DNA of 64,000 nucleotides from Prochlorococcus sp. MIT 0701 (GTDB lineage: Bacteria; Cyanobacteriota; Cyanobacteriia; PCC-6307; Cyanobiaceae), in contig NZ_JNBA01000039.1 of NCBI RefSeq assembly GCF_000760295.1, positions 124,001-188,000 on the forward strand, written 5' to 3'. Positions within the stretch are counted from its first letter, which is position 1; every line of letters starts with the position of its first letter. Shown in pieces: positions 29,186 through 39,239 of this stretch. The notes beneath the pieces are model-generated. The model saw only the letters and a program-made list of their open reading frames with translations. It was not told the DNA's origin and made no database searches. The translations under genes were made by a program, and so were the position numbers.

Positions 29186-30395
29186 CCGGTTCCTCAAGGA
29201 ACCGACAGCGAAGTTCACCGACCTCGACATCAACAGAAGGTTTGTGCCTCAACTCGAACGCCAACCAACGAAACTCTCCCAAACCCGCTGGATCAACAAG
29301 ACGCAACAGTGCTTCCCTTCTGTTGAGGGCAGCAGAGAGCTGACTGGTAGGAAGACTTTGGAGAGCATGAAGCCTCTCTGCCAAGCCAAGTGCCAAGAGT
29401 GCCTGCCCCTGTCGAGACTCGCCGAGAAAGGTCCAACCCTGCTGTTCGGCCTGGTGCTGAAGAGTTTCGATACACAGATGTGCAGTGAGATCCCACCGAC
29501 CTGGATCTTGAAGTAATTCGCCACTAGCTCTCTGCTGGCGATAAGCCATCAGAGTTCCGCAAGGTCTCATCGCGCTGTAATAACGACGGGCCTCGAGGGC
29601 ATAATCGATGACAAGTAAGGGACCGCAACACAGAGCAGAGGCTGCCTGGCCCAACCACGACTTCAGCTCAGAATGCCATTCACTGCACCAACCATCAGCA
29701 GCATCAGGAGGGGGGATCTGAATGCCTAAACACATTCGGGCCTCAGTCAAAGCTGAATGCAAAGCGTCTGTAAGAGAAAGCTCAGTGAAGCGGAGATGAG
29801 CAACCGAATCGACGTTCTCAAGACAAACACCCTGCCGCCATAGACGTTGATCGCGCCACACCAACCGCTCCACAGGCAGAGCATCCAACATTTCATGAGC
29901 AAGCATCACGCCAATAGCGGGAGCTTGAGCCAACTCATCAAGACTTCGCCAGTGAATCGGCACAGTGGTGACAGATTCCAGTCGCTCTCGTTGTCGCTGG
30001 GCCATGGCCTTATTGCTCTCCACCAAAACCAGCTGCAGCCTTGGCAACAGTGCTGGGCATAGATCCTCCAGGGCTGAGATCAGATCAGCACTTAAATCGC
30101 CTTCACCAGGACCCACCTCTATCAACGATAGGGACCTTCCCTTGTCAACACGCGGCTGAAGTTGCTGGAACCAATCAACCAGTTGTATGGCCAAAAGTTG
30201 GGCAAAGTCAGCTCCTAAGGAAGGCGAAGTCGTGAAATCACCCTGCCGACCAATACGAAGCTGACCGGAGGCATAGGCCCCATAGTCCTGGTCATGCAAA
30301 GCCCAGTCCATGTACTGATGGAAGCTGATGCTTCCTCCAGCCTGATCCAATCGATTGGCCAACCAAGCTGGACAAGGCACAGAGCAGCGATCCAT
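29178..30395 (-). CDS. MidA/NDUFAF7-type SAM-dependent methyltransferase
   Basis: A 405-residue protein of the DUF185 family. The N-terminal half shows [11 protein letters not shown] and [18 protein letters not shown], and the SAM-binding site is [16 protein letters not shown], followed by LVESNKAM. In eukaryotes the relative NDUFAF7 methylates a complex I subunit; in cyanobacteria the substrate is unknown and NDH-1 is only a suggestion. It is slightly overlapped by aroB at its 3' end. Confidence 0.85.
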   Translation of the reverse strand: MDRCSVPCPAWLANRLDQAGGSISFHQYMDWALHDQDYGAYASGQLRIGRQGDFTTSPSLGADFAQLLAIQLVDWFQQLQPRVDKGRSLSLIEVGPGEGDLSADLISALEDLCPALLPRLQLVLVESNKAMAQRQRERLESVTTVPIHWRSLDELAQAPAIGVMLAHEMLDALPVERLVWRDQRLWRQGVCLENVDSVAHLRFTELSLTDALHSALTEARMCLGIQIPPPDAADGWCSEWHSELKSWLGQAASALCCGPLLVIDYALEARRYYSAMRPCGTLMAYRQQRASGELLQDPGRWDLTAHLCIETLQHQAEQQGWTFLGESRQGQALLALGLAERLHALQSLPTSQLSAALNRREALLRLVDPAGLGEFRWLAFELRHKPSVDVEVGELRCRFLEEPVS

Positions 30396-30426
30396 TGGAG
30401 AGAATGCCTGTCACTGAGACAGGCCC

Positions 30427-31236
30427 ATGGGAGCACATCAGAGGCAAAGACCCTTTAAAAACCTGCTGGCATGTTTGCTTTGCTTGCTGTGTTGCGCAGG
30501 ATCGGTTTACGCCTACGACAACCCTGAACTGCTTCCACAGCAGCAAACACCAGTGGTTGATCTGGCGAAGGCCTTCAGCGAAAACCAACTCACCAACCTG
30601 GAAAAATCACTGGACGAGTTTGAAACGAGAACAGGCTGGAAATTACGTGTACTGACCCAGTACGAACGAACTCCTGGACTTGCAGTTCGAGAGTTCTGGG
30701 GGCTTGATGAACGTAGTTTGCTTGTTGTCGCCGACCCACGCGGTGGAAATCTGCTCAACTTCAACGTGGGTGATGCGTTATATGCACTGATGCCTCGTAC
30801 CTACTGGGTAGAGCTGCAAACCCGCTATGGAAACCAGTTTTACGTGAAGGATCACGGCGAGGACATCGCCATCCTCGATTCACTCAATGCCGTAGAAACC
30901 TGCTTGGATCGAGGTGGTTGTCAATTTGTACCTGGGCTGCCATTAGAGCAATGGTTATTGACATTCACCACATCACTACTTGGTGGTGTGGTTGCTGGCC
31001 TTGCTTCCTACCCCAGGAAAGAAGGAGAACTGATCGCTTGGCCTTGGCTATTGCTCGCCTCCCCGCTATGGATCATGTTGTTTGGAATCTTCGGGATTGC
31101 CCCTGTCGTGTCGCGAACTAGTGATCTTCTACCGCTACTGCGCAATGGGCTGGGTTTTTTGGGTGGAGCTGTAGCGGCATACCTCTTTGCTCAAGCAACA
31201 TTGGGAGATAGGCAAAAGCGAGAGTCAGAGCCTTAG
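30427..31236 (+). CDS. TPM-domain thylakoid protein (Psb32/TLP18.3-like)
   Basis: A 269-residue protein with an N-terminal signal segment (about residues 12-29, LLACLLCLLCCAGSVYA), a TPM domain (about 40-180) with VVDLAKAFSENQLTNLEKSL and RSLLVVADPRGGNLLNFNVG, and two membrane segments near the C-terminus. In plants TLP18.3 helps photosystem II repair, and cyanobacterial Psb32 is related; the same role is inference here. It is divergent from the methyltransferase gene. Confidence 0.8.
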   Translation: MGAHQRQRPFKNLLACLLCLLCCAGSVYAYDNPELLPQQQTPVVDLAKAFSENQLTNLEKSLDEFETRTGWKLRVLTQYERTPGLAVREFWGLDERSLLVVADPRGGNLLNFNVGDALYALMPRTYWVELQTRYGNQFYVKDHGEDIAILDSLNAVETCLDRGGCQFVPGLPLEQWLLTFTTSLLGGVVAGLASYPRKEGELIAWPWLLLASPLWIMLFGIFGIAPVVSRTSDLLPLLRNGLGFLGGAVAAYLFAQATLGDRQKRESEP

Positions 31237-31248
31237 CTTCAATTGATA

Positions 31249-32025
31249 TCAGCGACTTTGAATGCTGCAAAGAATTGTGGGGGGTTTGCAGACAGGTCTC
31301 CTAGCTGCGTCAGTACCAGGTTCAGCAAGATCTTGACGGCGCTGATCCCTGATCAACCTGAGTTGCGCCAAGTTGAACTTGTAGAAACCAAGCAAGCGGG
31401 AAAAGCGTTTCACAGGCTGGCCGTAGTAACTCCTGCCGCTCAGAGTGGGGAATGAAGCCCATTCAGGCGCAAGTTTTGCTGCTAATAGAGGGGTCATAAA
31501 CCCTGAATCGGTAAGCCCTAAAGCCTTGCGACGTTGAACAAGAAAGAGAGCCCCCTGGTCCTGAACTTCTGGACCGAAACCACGAAAACCAAGACTGCGC
31601 GTCACCATGTCCCAGGTAAAAGGCATGAATTGATAAGCCCCTGCAGCTGCACTTGCGTAACGAGAGGAGTAAATGACTCGATTGGGATGACGATCTAATG
31701 AAGCCATGAGGCCTCCACCAAACATCACTCGATAACCAAGGTCATGTCCATTCTTCCAAGTACCTTCAGCAAAGCGAATGGTGTTGAGAAGGGCCCGACG
31801 CTCCGGGGTGATCACAAATGGAAAGGCCGCTGAGGGAACCTGTTCTGGAGTACTTAGCGACTGGGAACGGGCTGTTAGCTCAAGAGATGGAAGTGCAGGG
31901 GGGTGAGGGATATGGGTATTGGTTGCTTGCGCTGCTCCAGCTGCTATTGAGAAAGGGAGAAAACCAGCTGCGACTGCTGAGATAAGACGATAGACAGTCG
32001 GTGCGGGAGCGATCATTCGTTGCAT
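31249..32025 (-). CDS. Secreted lysozyme-like GH104 enzyme
   Basis: A 258-residue protein with a signal peptide (hydrophobic residues about 11-33) and a domain resembling phage lambda endolysin (GH104 muramidase/lytic transglycosylase). The catalytic glutamate would be E87 in IRFAEGTW; other matching blocks are YRVMFGGGL, DRHPNRV, ASAAAGAYQFMPFTWD and QDQGALFLVQRR. It would cut peptidoglycan glycan strands outside the cytoplasm. The signal peptide and lack of phage neighbours argue for a cellular wall-remodelling enzyme, not an active prophage gene. Confidence 0.82.
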   Translation of the reverse strand: MQRMIAPAPTVYRLISAVAAGFLPFSIAAGAAQATNTHIPHPPALPSLELTARSQSLSTPEQVPSAAFPFVITPERRALLNTIRFAEGTWKNGHDLGYRVMFGGGLMASLDRHPNRVIYSSRYASAAAGAYQFMPFTWDMVTRSLGFRGFGPEVQDQGALFLVQRRKALGLTDSGFMTPLLAAKLAPEWASFPTLSGRSYYGQPVKRFSRLLGFYKFNLAQLRLIRDQRRQDLAEPGTDAARRPVCKPPTILCSIQSR

Positions 32026-32303
32026 TCAGAGAACAAAAACCCTTGGAATGGGGGAAAGGTTCGGGCAATTCCCAGAAGCGAATGGGAGATGCCGATGAGC
32101 CAAGGATGACTATTAAACCAAATTATTTAACAATCGCGTTGACTTTGACGAAGCTGGCCAAAAGGGACAGCCCGCTTGTGGCGGTGCGAGAATCGTCCAC
32201 TCGAGGCGAGAATTCAGTTGAGCCCAAATATCTCTGAGATCCAAGTTGAAGAATCAGCGTTGTACAAATTGAACTATCTAAGTTTTTTGATTAGTAATTC
32301 TGA

Positions 32304-33380
32304 TTAAGCGACGAGTTCAACTACAGCTCGTGCTGCCGCCAAGGATCCATCGACAGCCAGCGGTTCATGCGCCGCTGGTATCAGGGGTTGATCTAACTCC
32401 CATTCTCCAAGCTCGAGGGCCTCGCGCTCAAGCAGCCGATGGGCTGCATGGCTTTGCAAACCGTTGATCAGTGCCATGGACTCCGCAAAGCCATCTCGAA
32501 GAACCACATGAAGACCGACGCCCAAGCTGATGGCTTCACAGAAGCTGCTGTAACCAGGCTTTCCAAGGTGCCTAGAGCAGTAAGGAAGAGCATCGACAAC
32601 TCGAATTGAGCTGGGTAGATAGAAAACATTCTCAGGTGATTGCATGCTCAGGCAAGTGTCAGCAAATCGTGGTTTAGGCATTAAAAAGAGGTGATCAGGC
32701 CAGCGTTGGAACAACGCTGAGTCGAGTGCTAAACCCAGTCCGCCAAATCCCACCATCACGATTGGACCTTTAAAAGATTCAAGTTTCTGCTGGAGTTCTA
32801 GCGGTAGTGATCGAGGTGAAGGCGCAGTTATGCCAAGGCTCTGTTCAGGCAGCCCCCAGTTCATTGCAAGTGAGAATGGGCAACGTAACAACTTCTGACC
32901 ACGTGAGTATTCAACTGCCGCAGCTTCAGCGTGGGTAAGAAAAAAATCTCCGAGAGGGGCGTAGATCTCATCCCAACCAAAGTTGCCCATCCAAACCAAA
33001 GGAACACCAAGCTGATCAGCTAACTCAGCAGCAGCAGGTGGAATGTCAGCAAGTACAAGCACCGACATGCGTTGAGACTGGATCCAAGAGACCTCAACCG
33101 CAATCTGGGCAGGAATGTCTTGTTCAAGTTCCTGCAAAGCCTTGAGAGTGGCTATTTGGTCAATGGCTAAGGCATTCGCCTGAACCATGCCCACATCCCA
33201 GCGCAGTTTGCGGTGTTCGAAAGGGACACCTTGAAGCGCAAGGTTGAGGAATTGGGAGTCCACATCCGTGCTCACTACCAAGCGCCATTGCGGCTGAAGG
33301 CGATGCAGTTCTATAAGTACAGCAGCCTGTCGTGCTGCATGGCCATAGCCATGGCTGCTCAAGCAGAGGTAAATCAGCAC
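32304..33380 (-). CDS. Glycosyltransferase-like protein (GT-B fold)
   Basis: A 358-residue protein opening with YLCLSSHGYGHAARQAAVL, a glycine-rich loop and paired domains as in GT-B glycosyltransferases (UDP-glucuronosyltransferase-like). The later VDALPYCSRHLGKPGYSSFCEAISLG region corresponds to the donor-sugar site with its conserved GxGG/GYSS pattern. The sugar and acceptor are unknown. It overlaps the upstream metallophosphoesterase by 7 bp, so the two are likely co-translated. Confidence 0.75.
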   Translation of the reverse strand: MLIYLCLSSHGYGHAARQAAVLIELHRLQPQWRLVVSTDVDSQFLNLALQGVPFEHRKLRWDVGMVQANALAIDQIATLKALQELEQDIPAQIAVEVSWIQSQRMSVLVLADIPPAAAELADQLGVPLVWMGNFGWDEIYAPLGDFFLTHAEAAAVEYSRGQKLLRCPFSLAMNWGLPEQSLGITAPSPRSLPLELQQKLESFKGPIVMVGFGGLGLALDSALFQRWPDHLFLMPKPRFADTCLSMQSPENVFYLPSSIRVVDALPYCSRHLGKPGYSSFCEAISLGVGLHVVLRDGFAESMALINGLQSHAAHRLLEREALELGEWELDQPLIPAAHEPLAVDGSLAAARAVVELVA

Positions 33381-34240
33381 TGTTTCACCAATGGTGTTGC
33401 TCTCTCAAACAGAGTCTGTTCATAGGCCAAGGATGAATCTGGAAGAAACCAACGGTGGCTTACCTGGCTTAGCTGTCCATCAAGGAACTCGACCCAGGAA
33501 AAGTGACACAACTGACGACCAGAGGAATCACTGCCACGCCGAGGTACACAAGCAGCATTGAGAAAAACAGTGCCAAAGCGATCCTGAACACAGGTTTGCC
33601 GCAAACCTGTTCCGCGTTTGAGATCGTGATGCATGTGGCCAAAGACAACCAGATCTGGCACCCGATCCTTACGGATCCGATCAAGGGCCATCGCAAGATC
33701 TTGATCGCCCCAATCGAGAGCGGGAACTTTCCAATCACGACCACAAGGGCTCTGAGCATCTGAGCCGAGGCCCGTCGGACCGGAATGAGCCAATATGACT
33801 AATGGCCATTGGGGTGGTGCCTGCTTTGCAGCCGCTTCAATCCGGTCTGCAGATTCACTTACCGACATCGGGCCAAAGATCGCCTGAACGGCTTTGGCGA
33901 GATGAAAGCCACCTCCAGCACTACAAGGGCGTGCGCCAACGACAGCAATCGGTGGAGACTGCCATTGGCGCAAACTCCAACCGCAATGACGGTCGCCTAA
34001 CAACGTCAATTGACGTCGGAGGACTTCGCCACTGTGATCACGTCCGTGGTCATGATTACCAAGAATGACAGCTGTCGGCAGGGGAAGCTGTTGTATTGCT
34101 TTGACCAACTTGAGATCTCCTTCGCTGAGATCACCTACAAACAAAACAGCGTCTGGCTGAAGTTCAGTCAGTAAGTACTGATCATCAGGTACCCATACAC
34201 CATGGAGGTCTCCAACTATGGCGAGGCTCTGGCGTGACAG
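33374..34240 (-). CDS. Metallophosphoesterase with apparent CTG start
   Basis: A calcineurin-like phosphoesterase of about 288 residues. Metal-site motifs are GDLHG near the N-terminus, LFVGDLSEGD, LGNHDHG, and VFGHMHHD. No ATG, GTG or TTG lies in frame between the upstream stop (34250-34252) and the first motif; the first canonical-type codon (TTG, 34144) would delete GDLHG, which the fold needs. A CTG at 34240 gives the expected short lead before VGDLHG, so either CTG is used or the start has been lost. The role is unknown. nadA is divergent. Confidence 0.75.
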   Translation of the reverse strand: MSRQSLAIVGDLHGVWVPDDQYLLTELQPDAVLFVGDLSEGDLKLVKAIQQLPLPTAVILGNHDHGRDHSGEVLRRQLTLLGDRHCGWSLRQWQSPPIAVVGARPCSAGGGFHLAKAVQAIFGPMSVSESADRIEAAAKQAPPQWPLVILAHSGPTGLGSDAQSPCGRDWKVPALDWGDQDLAMALDRIRKDRVPDLVVFGHMHHDLKRGTGLRQTCVQDRFGTVFLNAACVPRRGSDSSGRQLCHFSWVEFLDGQLSQVSHRWFLPDSSLAYEQTLFERATPLVKQC

Positions 34241-34274
34241 GGCAAATGTCTAGGCTATGGCCATACTGCCCTAG

Positions 34275-35258
34275 ATGGTCCGAATGACCGCTGTTTGCAC
34301 CGCCAAGACGGTCTCTCCAGTGCCATCAACTAAAAAAGAATTAAAGGGTGCCATTGCTGAGCTCCGCAAAAAACTCAATGCCGTGATCCTGGCTCACTAC
34401 TACCAGGATCCAGAGATACAAGACATAGCCGATTTCATTGGTGACTCCCTTGAACTCTCACGTAGAGCTGCTAGCACAAATGCAGATGTGATCGTGTTCT
34501 GCGGGGTGCACTTCATGGCAGAAACAGCAAAGATTCTCAGCCCGGAAAAAATGGTATTGCTACCAGATCTCGAAGCGGGATGCTCCCTTGCTGATGACTG
34601 CCCAGCGGATGAGTTTGCTGCTTTCAGAGACAAGCACCCAGATCACATTGTGGTGAGCTATATCAACTGCACTGCTGCGGTTAAAGCCCAAAGCGATCTG
34701 ATCTGCACGAGTAGCAATGCTGTAGCTCTTGTAAGCCAATTACCAAAGGATCGACCGATCCTATTTGCACCGGATCAAAACCTGGGAAGGTGGGTTCAAA
34801 AGCAGAGCGGAAGAGAACTGACGATCTGGCCTGGACGCTGCATGGTGCATGAAACATTCAGCGAAGAAGCTCTGCTAAAACTAAAAATGATGCACCCCGA
34901 AGCTAAAGTAATAGCTCATCCGGAGTGCCTAGAAAATCTACTAGAATTAGCGGATTATGTTGGCTCAACGAGCAAATTGCTTGAATATACAGAAACAAAC
35001 CCTGGCACAAAGTTCATCGTACTAACAGAGCCAGGCATCCTGCACCAGATGAAACAGAGGATGCCAAACAAAGAATTTATGGATGTTCCAGGTATTGACG
35101 GTTGCAGCTGCAATGAATGCCCTTATATGAGACTAAATACACTAGAAAAACTCTGGAGATGCTTAAGCACAATGAAGCCATCAATAGAAATTGAAGAGGG
35201 AGTACGGCAAAAGGCGCTTATTCCGATTCAACGCATGTTAAACATGAAAGCAAAATAA
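34275..35258 (+). CDS. nadA: Quinolinate synthase A
   Basis: A 327-residue [4Fe-4S] enzyme that condenses iminoaspartate and dihydroxyacetone phosphate to quinolinate in NAD synthesis. Motifs: [29 protein letters not shown] with a cluster cysteine, WPGRCMVHE, and CSCNECPYM near the C-terminus. Length and spacing are normal. It starts 34 bp from the divergent metallophosphoesterase and is followed by a short AT-rich gap. Confidence 0.96.
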   Translation: MVRMTAVCTAKTVSPVPSTKKELKGAIAELRKKLNAVILAHYYQDPEIQDIADFIGDSLELSRRAASTNADVIVFCGVHFMAETAKILSPEKMVLLPDLEAGCSLADDCPADEFAAFRDKHPDHIVVSYINCTAAVKAQSDLICTSSNAVALVSQLPKDRPILFAPDQNLGRWVQKQSGRELTIWPGRCMVHETFSEEALLKLKMMHPEAKVIAHPECLENLLELADYVGSTSKLLEYTETNPGTKFIVLTEPGILHQMKQRMPNKEFMDVPGIDGCSCNECPYMRLNTLEKLWRCLSTMKPSIEIEEGVRQKALIPIQRMLNMKAK

Positions 35259-35347
35259 ATTACGACACGATACAAACAAAATAATTAAAGTCTAAAGTAA
35301 CAAGAAAGATATTAGATATTGAGAATAAATGCGTTTAATGCATAAAC

Positions 35348-36073
35348 TTAAGCATTGATCCCTTGATTAAATCCCATGGCGATAGGCCACCATTGTTCTA
35401 TTCGATCTGGAGATCCATACCAGGAGTTCCCAAATAGACCACCATGGGCTGTATGTTCAAGGATTAGTTTTCGTGATTGAAGAAGCAATGCGGAACTAAG
35501 CGGTACTAATCCATCCCCAGGCGATTGAGGATCACCTGAGATACTCTGGTAAGAATTTGCTGCGCTACGCTTTGCAAACTGGCTAGCATATGGAGTGTCT
35601 AGTAATAAGCGGCCAGCGACTGAAATATAATCGACTTCATGTGAGAAATAACAAGCCGGATAGCGTTTATCAACAAGGGCGCGTAGAGGTGTAGCACGAA
35701 CAGCTTGATGAGGACTGCCAAGCATCACTAAGCGATTACATCTTAGATGACCTGCATAGACACGACCAGAAAAGGGTTGATCTCCAAGATAGAGACGTAG
35801 CATTACACCTCCAGAACTATGACCAATAAGTGTCACCTTTCCGGTATGGGATAGAGACTGAAGATCTTGAACAATTGCATCAACACGATCAAGGAGTCTT
35901 CGCCAGCCTATGGCCCATGAAGTGAGCAGCCAATCAAATTTGGATGAAGGTACGACCCTTACAATCGAACCTTGATGGTTCTGAATCCAGCCAGCCAAGG
36001 ATGCATAGGCCTCATCTGTGATCAAGAAGCCGCCAAGGATTAAAACAGGTTGATTAGGATCGACAGCTTGCAT
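35348..36073 (-). CDS. Alpha/beta-hydrolase, lipase-like
   Basis: A 241-residue hydrolase with the nucleophile elbow GHSSGG (VTLIGHSSGGVMLRLYL) and an oxyanion-type opening VLILGGFLITD. A late histidine in LEHTAHGG is the likely catalytic base and the acid is probably in DGLVPLSS. The layout matches the cytoplasmic lipase/PGAP1-like group common in cyanobacteria. The substrate is unknown. It is the last core-like gene before the AT-rich island. Confidence 0.8.
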   Translation of the reverse strand: MQAVDPNQPVLILGGFLITDEAYASLAGWIQNHQGSIVRVVPSSKFDWLLTSWAIGWRRLLDRVDAIVQDLQSLSHTGKVTLIGHSSGGVMLRLYLGDQPFSGRVYAGHLRCNRLVMLGSPHQAVRATPLRALVDKRYPACYFSHEVDYISVAGRLLLDTPYASQFAKRSAANSYQSISGDPQSPGDGLVPLSSALLLQSRKLILEHTAHGGLFGNSWYGSPDRIEQWWPIAMGFNQGINA

Positions 36074-36206
36074 GGAGTAACTTAATTAGGGAGAGGAGCG
36101 ATGATTGAGATAAGGTGCCTGTTGCAAGATGCATAAAAGTATTTAAACAGATGCAGATAGTATAAAAAATGAAAAGTTAGTAATAATCATGAAAAATCAA
36201 AGGTGA

Positions 36207-36584
36207 TCAAATCTGATCTTGGTAAATACCGAGTGTTACTCCTCCAAATATTAATATAGCGATAAGTAGGGGGAAAATCATAAAGCTCTTATCATTAATT
36301 GGTAGTTGCAAAATTATAATCGTAAACCCAACTAAAGCTGAAGTGAAATATCCAATGGCAGAGGAGGTGAGAAGGAAATCTGAGATTGGGAGACTCAAGC
36401 CAGGCACGATTAGAATCCTGCGAACAGACTTTAAACCAAAAATCAATGTTATCATTGTAACAAGTAACATTAGCCCTAGCAAGACCCACCAAAGAGACTG
36501 TTGATTATAAAGAAGCCACCATGAATAACAAGACAGCAAAAAGGTTATCGAAGCAATGAGGCGAAAGAAAATAGATTGCTTCAT
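36207..36584 (-). CDS. Hypothetical four-span membrane protein
   Basis: A 125-residue very hydrophobic protein with about four membrane segments (around 9-27, 29-50, 65-91 and 98-119). No conserved catalytic motif is visible and I do not recognise it. Codon use is strongly AT-rich, like the rest of the island. An open frame of this length and hydrophobicity in AT-rich DNA can occur by chance, but the start and the positive-inside pattern look reasonable. Confidence 0.55.
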   Translation of the reverse strand: MKQSIFFRLIASITFLLSCYSWWLLYNQQSLWWVLLGLMLLVTMITLIFGLKSVRRILIVPGLSLPISDFLLTSSAIGYFTSALVGFTIIILQLPINDKSFMIFPLLIAILIFGGVTLGIYQDQI

Positions 36585-36994
36585 TCCTTCACTTTATAAT
36601 AAATTACTCTATACGGAAGAGGTTTTTTATTCAAATGCAAATCAAATTTAACAGAGTAGAATCATCGCGATGTTAACGCACGGGTAAGCCGTCAAAGGGG
36701 CATGGATAAAGCTACTAGGATTAGGAAAGACATCATGAAATATATTCTGAAGCCTGAACAATATTGGATGGAATATTAATGAACAATTGACTATGGAAAG
36801 AAGGAAAAGGTATGATCTGTTAAATGCTAGGTTATCTACATTATAGGATATATGACTAACAGGAGAGAGCAAGAAGCATGAGTGAAAATTTTGTTATTGC
36901 ATATTTATAATCAAGTCAGCAGTTGCTTGACTGTATAGAAAGAAAGATAATAATATACGTGCATAGGAATTGTAAAAATTCTGGTCTTAAGCTA
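36585..36994. other. 410-bp AT-rich gap
   Basis: Nothing I can support. A - strand frame at 36648-36872 has no hallmarks. The + strand part directly before 36995 is open in the frame of the following ATPase, but that gene is better started at 36995. Confidence 0.4.
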
Positions 36995-37804
36995 ATGACA
37001 GACGAAACACCATGGCTAGACATAAAGAACGTAGAGGCCTGGCTTGGACCTACCCAGGTTTTCAGAAACCTAACATTAAGATTGATTCAAGGAGAAAACA
37101 CGGCAATCTTAGGGCCTAATGGATCTGGTAAAACAGCACTTGTAAAATTAATCAGTCGCAATATATATCCCATAGTCAAAACCGATTCTATGATAAATAT
37201 CTTCGGAAATCAAACAATTAAAGTCAATCAGCTACGTTCACGTATTGGAGTGGTTTCGACTGACCTGGAGGTACGCACCCAAGACTTTATTAGAGCTAAG
37301 GATGTAGTTTTATCTGGATTTTATGGGTCAATAGGAATCAACATTAACCGTATACAAAAAGAGGAAGAGATCAAAAAAGTGCAGAAGCTAATGTCAGAGC
37401 TAGGGTTGCAAAAGATATATTCGAGACCATTCGGTCAATTATCAGATGGAGAAAAACGTCGTTTATTAATTGCCAGAGCAATGATACACAAGCCGGAAAT
37501 ATTAGTATTGGATGAACCCACAAATGGACTCGATCTGAAATCACGACACCAGTTACTGGCATGTATTCGCATGTTGTGTAAAGGCAAAACAACGATAATT
37601 TTAATAACACATCGTGTTGAAGATATAGTAGAGGAAATGCAACGAGTCGTATTCCTAAAGAAAGGAGAAATCATTCGGGATGGCGCACCTAATGATCTAC
37701 TAAAATCAGAACCACTAGGAAATCTATATGAAACACCACTAGAAATTATTTTTGTCAATGGACATTATCAGGTAATGCCTGGACAGTTAAAAAGCCTTCC
37801 ATAG
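36995..37804 (+). CDS. Orphan ABC transporter ATPase
   Basis: A 269-residue ATPase with Walker A GPNGSGKT (40-47), signature LSDGEKRR in place of LSGGQ, Walker B ILVLDEPTNGLD and the switch ITHRVEDI. The pattern is of ModF/PhnL-like or ABC-F-like stand-alone ATPases: no permease gene is near. I chose the ATG at MTDETPWLD; the open frame extends 24 codons upstream. It lies in the AT-rich island between unrelated small genes. What it powers is unknown. Confidence 0.85.
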   Translation: MTDETPWLDIKNVEAWLGPTQVFRNLTLRLIQGENTAILGPNGSGKTALVKLISRNIYPIVKTDSMINIFGNQTIKVNQLRSRIGVVSTDLEVRTQDFIRAKDVVLSGFYGSIGININRIQKEEEIKKVQKLMSELGLQKIYSRPFGQLSDGEKRRLLIARAMIHKPEILVLDEPTNGLDLKSRHQLLACIRMLCKGKTTIILITHRVEDIVEEMQRVVFLKKGEIIRDGAPNDLLKSEPLGNLYETPLEIIFVNGHYQVMPGQLKSLP

Positions 37805-37908
37805 GAACTCAAGCCAAAAACATTATTAACTATCAAGAATAATTATATAAGATTTTATTTGCGAATGTATATACTCAAAGCAATCGTAAGGCACTAAAAT
37901 AATCATGT

Positions 37909-38133
37909 TCACATTAAAACAATCAATAAACTTATGGCAAAGATTGCTAGAATAATCAGCCATCGCAACTTCAATTTCGAACTTAATTGGAACTTTCTTG
38001 ATGACATGCTTTGTCGCCTACGAACATTAGGCCCTAATGGTGCTCCACAGCTGTTGCAAACCAACCGTCCGGCAAGAGAACGGTCAGCTCTGAACATTCT
38101 TCCACCACAATAACTACAGGATCTAGAGCTCAT
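37909..38133 (-). CDS. Zinc-ribbon single-span membrane peptide
   Basis: A 74-residue protein with two CxxC pairs (CSYCGG and CNSCGAPLG) about 16 residues apart, a zinc-ribbon, then a basic linker with SMSSRK and a C-terminal membrane segment (about residues 57-74, LIILAIFAISLLIVLM). The ribbon would sit in the cytoplasm by positive-inside. Found as a small gene in AT-rich DNA; function unknown. The start at MSSRSCSYC was preferred over one nine codons upstream. Confidence 0.7.
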   Translation of the reverse strand: MSSRSCSYCGGRMFRADRSLAGRLVCNSCGAPLGPNVRRRQSMSSRKFQLSSKLKLRWLIILAIFAISLLIVLM

Positions 38134-38400
38134 AAACTTATAGAATAGAGTACATAACAAAGGTTATCAACGGAAGAAGAGAAATGCGGCAAAGGGAAAT
38201 TTTCGGACAGAGGGAGAAAGATAAATGAAATGGCTACAACATACAAGAATGAAGAGTACGTCCAAAGGATTAGACTAAGTATGATGTGGGGTTATTAATG
38301 ATAAGCAATAAATCAAACAAAAGCTCTAAATATAATGCAAGGTAAATATATATCTAAGTAAGTAAAGGATAAAAATCAAACATTAACAAGAGTAGAGATG

Positions 38401-38712
38401 TTAGTTGATTTCTATTGAGGACAGTCTGTTGCGAAAATCTCCCTTTGGCATGCCTCCTTTAAGTTCACCATGGATTGTAAATTCACCTTCTGGATCACTA
38501 ACGATCAGGTAAGTAGGCCAACCCATACCTACTTTATTTGGGTATTGGGCAAGAAGCAATCGCCGGTAGCGGCGATAAACATCTGTATCCTGAAGCATAA
38601 CATTCACAAATGAATAGCCAAGCTCTTTACTGACTGTCTCATCATAATGACTCATACGGTGACAAGTACCACAATCCTCTGAGCTGAACTTTAAAACTGT
38701 GATTGATCCCAT
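38401..38712 (-). CDS. Thioredoxin-like protein
   Basis: A 103-residue thioredoxin-fold protein with active site CGTC (C14-C17) and a cis-proline motif GWPTYLIV. The leading FSSEDCGTCHRM differs from the classical WCGPC, so it is a diverged family member rather than TrxA. No signal peptide is visible, so a cytoplasmic thiol-redox role is likely. Two neighbours on the same strand are far away; co-function with them is not shown. Confidence 0.8.
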   Translation of the reverse strand: MGSITVLKFSSEDCGTCHRMSHYDETVSKELGYSFVNVMLQDTDVYRRYRRLLLAQYPNKVGMGWPTYLIVSDPEGEFTIHGELKGGMPKGDFRNRLSSIEIN

Positions 38713-39239
38713 GGGTTCGTCTGAAAAAATTATTTGTATAGTATGTTAGCATAAAATGTAATCAATAAAGAAAAAGCATAATCGTCAACAATTAATGACT
38801 TTGATTAAAAAGATTATTGATTTGAATGAAAAACATGAACTACAATTGATTTGATTATCATGATATCCTAAGGAATGACGAAGATCAAACTCTCTCTAGT
38901 TGGGAAGAAAGTTGTATTAGAATAAGGATATCATCAGAGAACAATCTAGACTTTATAAAATAGTATACTTACAACGAAAGCAATGATGAAAAGATAATGG
39001 CAATGACCCAATAAAATCCCTTTCAATACATAAAGAATTATAGATATTGGGAAAGGAAGTTGACGGAGCTATTGATAAAATACAACGCATAATTGCAGGC
39101 AAAGCCTGAGAAGTTTAAATAATGAGCCAACTAAAGCATCCCTTATTAAGGAAATAATATCCTATTTTACATAACGATTAACGATCTCACAATAACTGCT
39201 TTTACTAGCTAAAATAAATATAAGAACTGGTTAGATTAA
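38713..39239. other. 527-bp AT-rich gap
   Basis: No supported gene. Very AT-rich, with several short ATG-started frames below 40 codons and no hairpin of note. It may hold the promoter of the LuxR-type regulator that follows. Confidence 0.4.

Noticed and set aside
36648..36872. 74-codon - strand frame in the AT-rich island
   Set aside because: No start context, no motif, no family resemblance; a chance frame in AT-rich DNA is likely.
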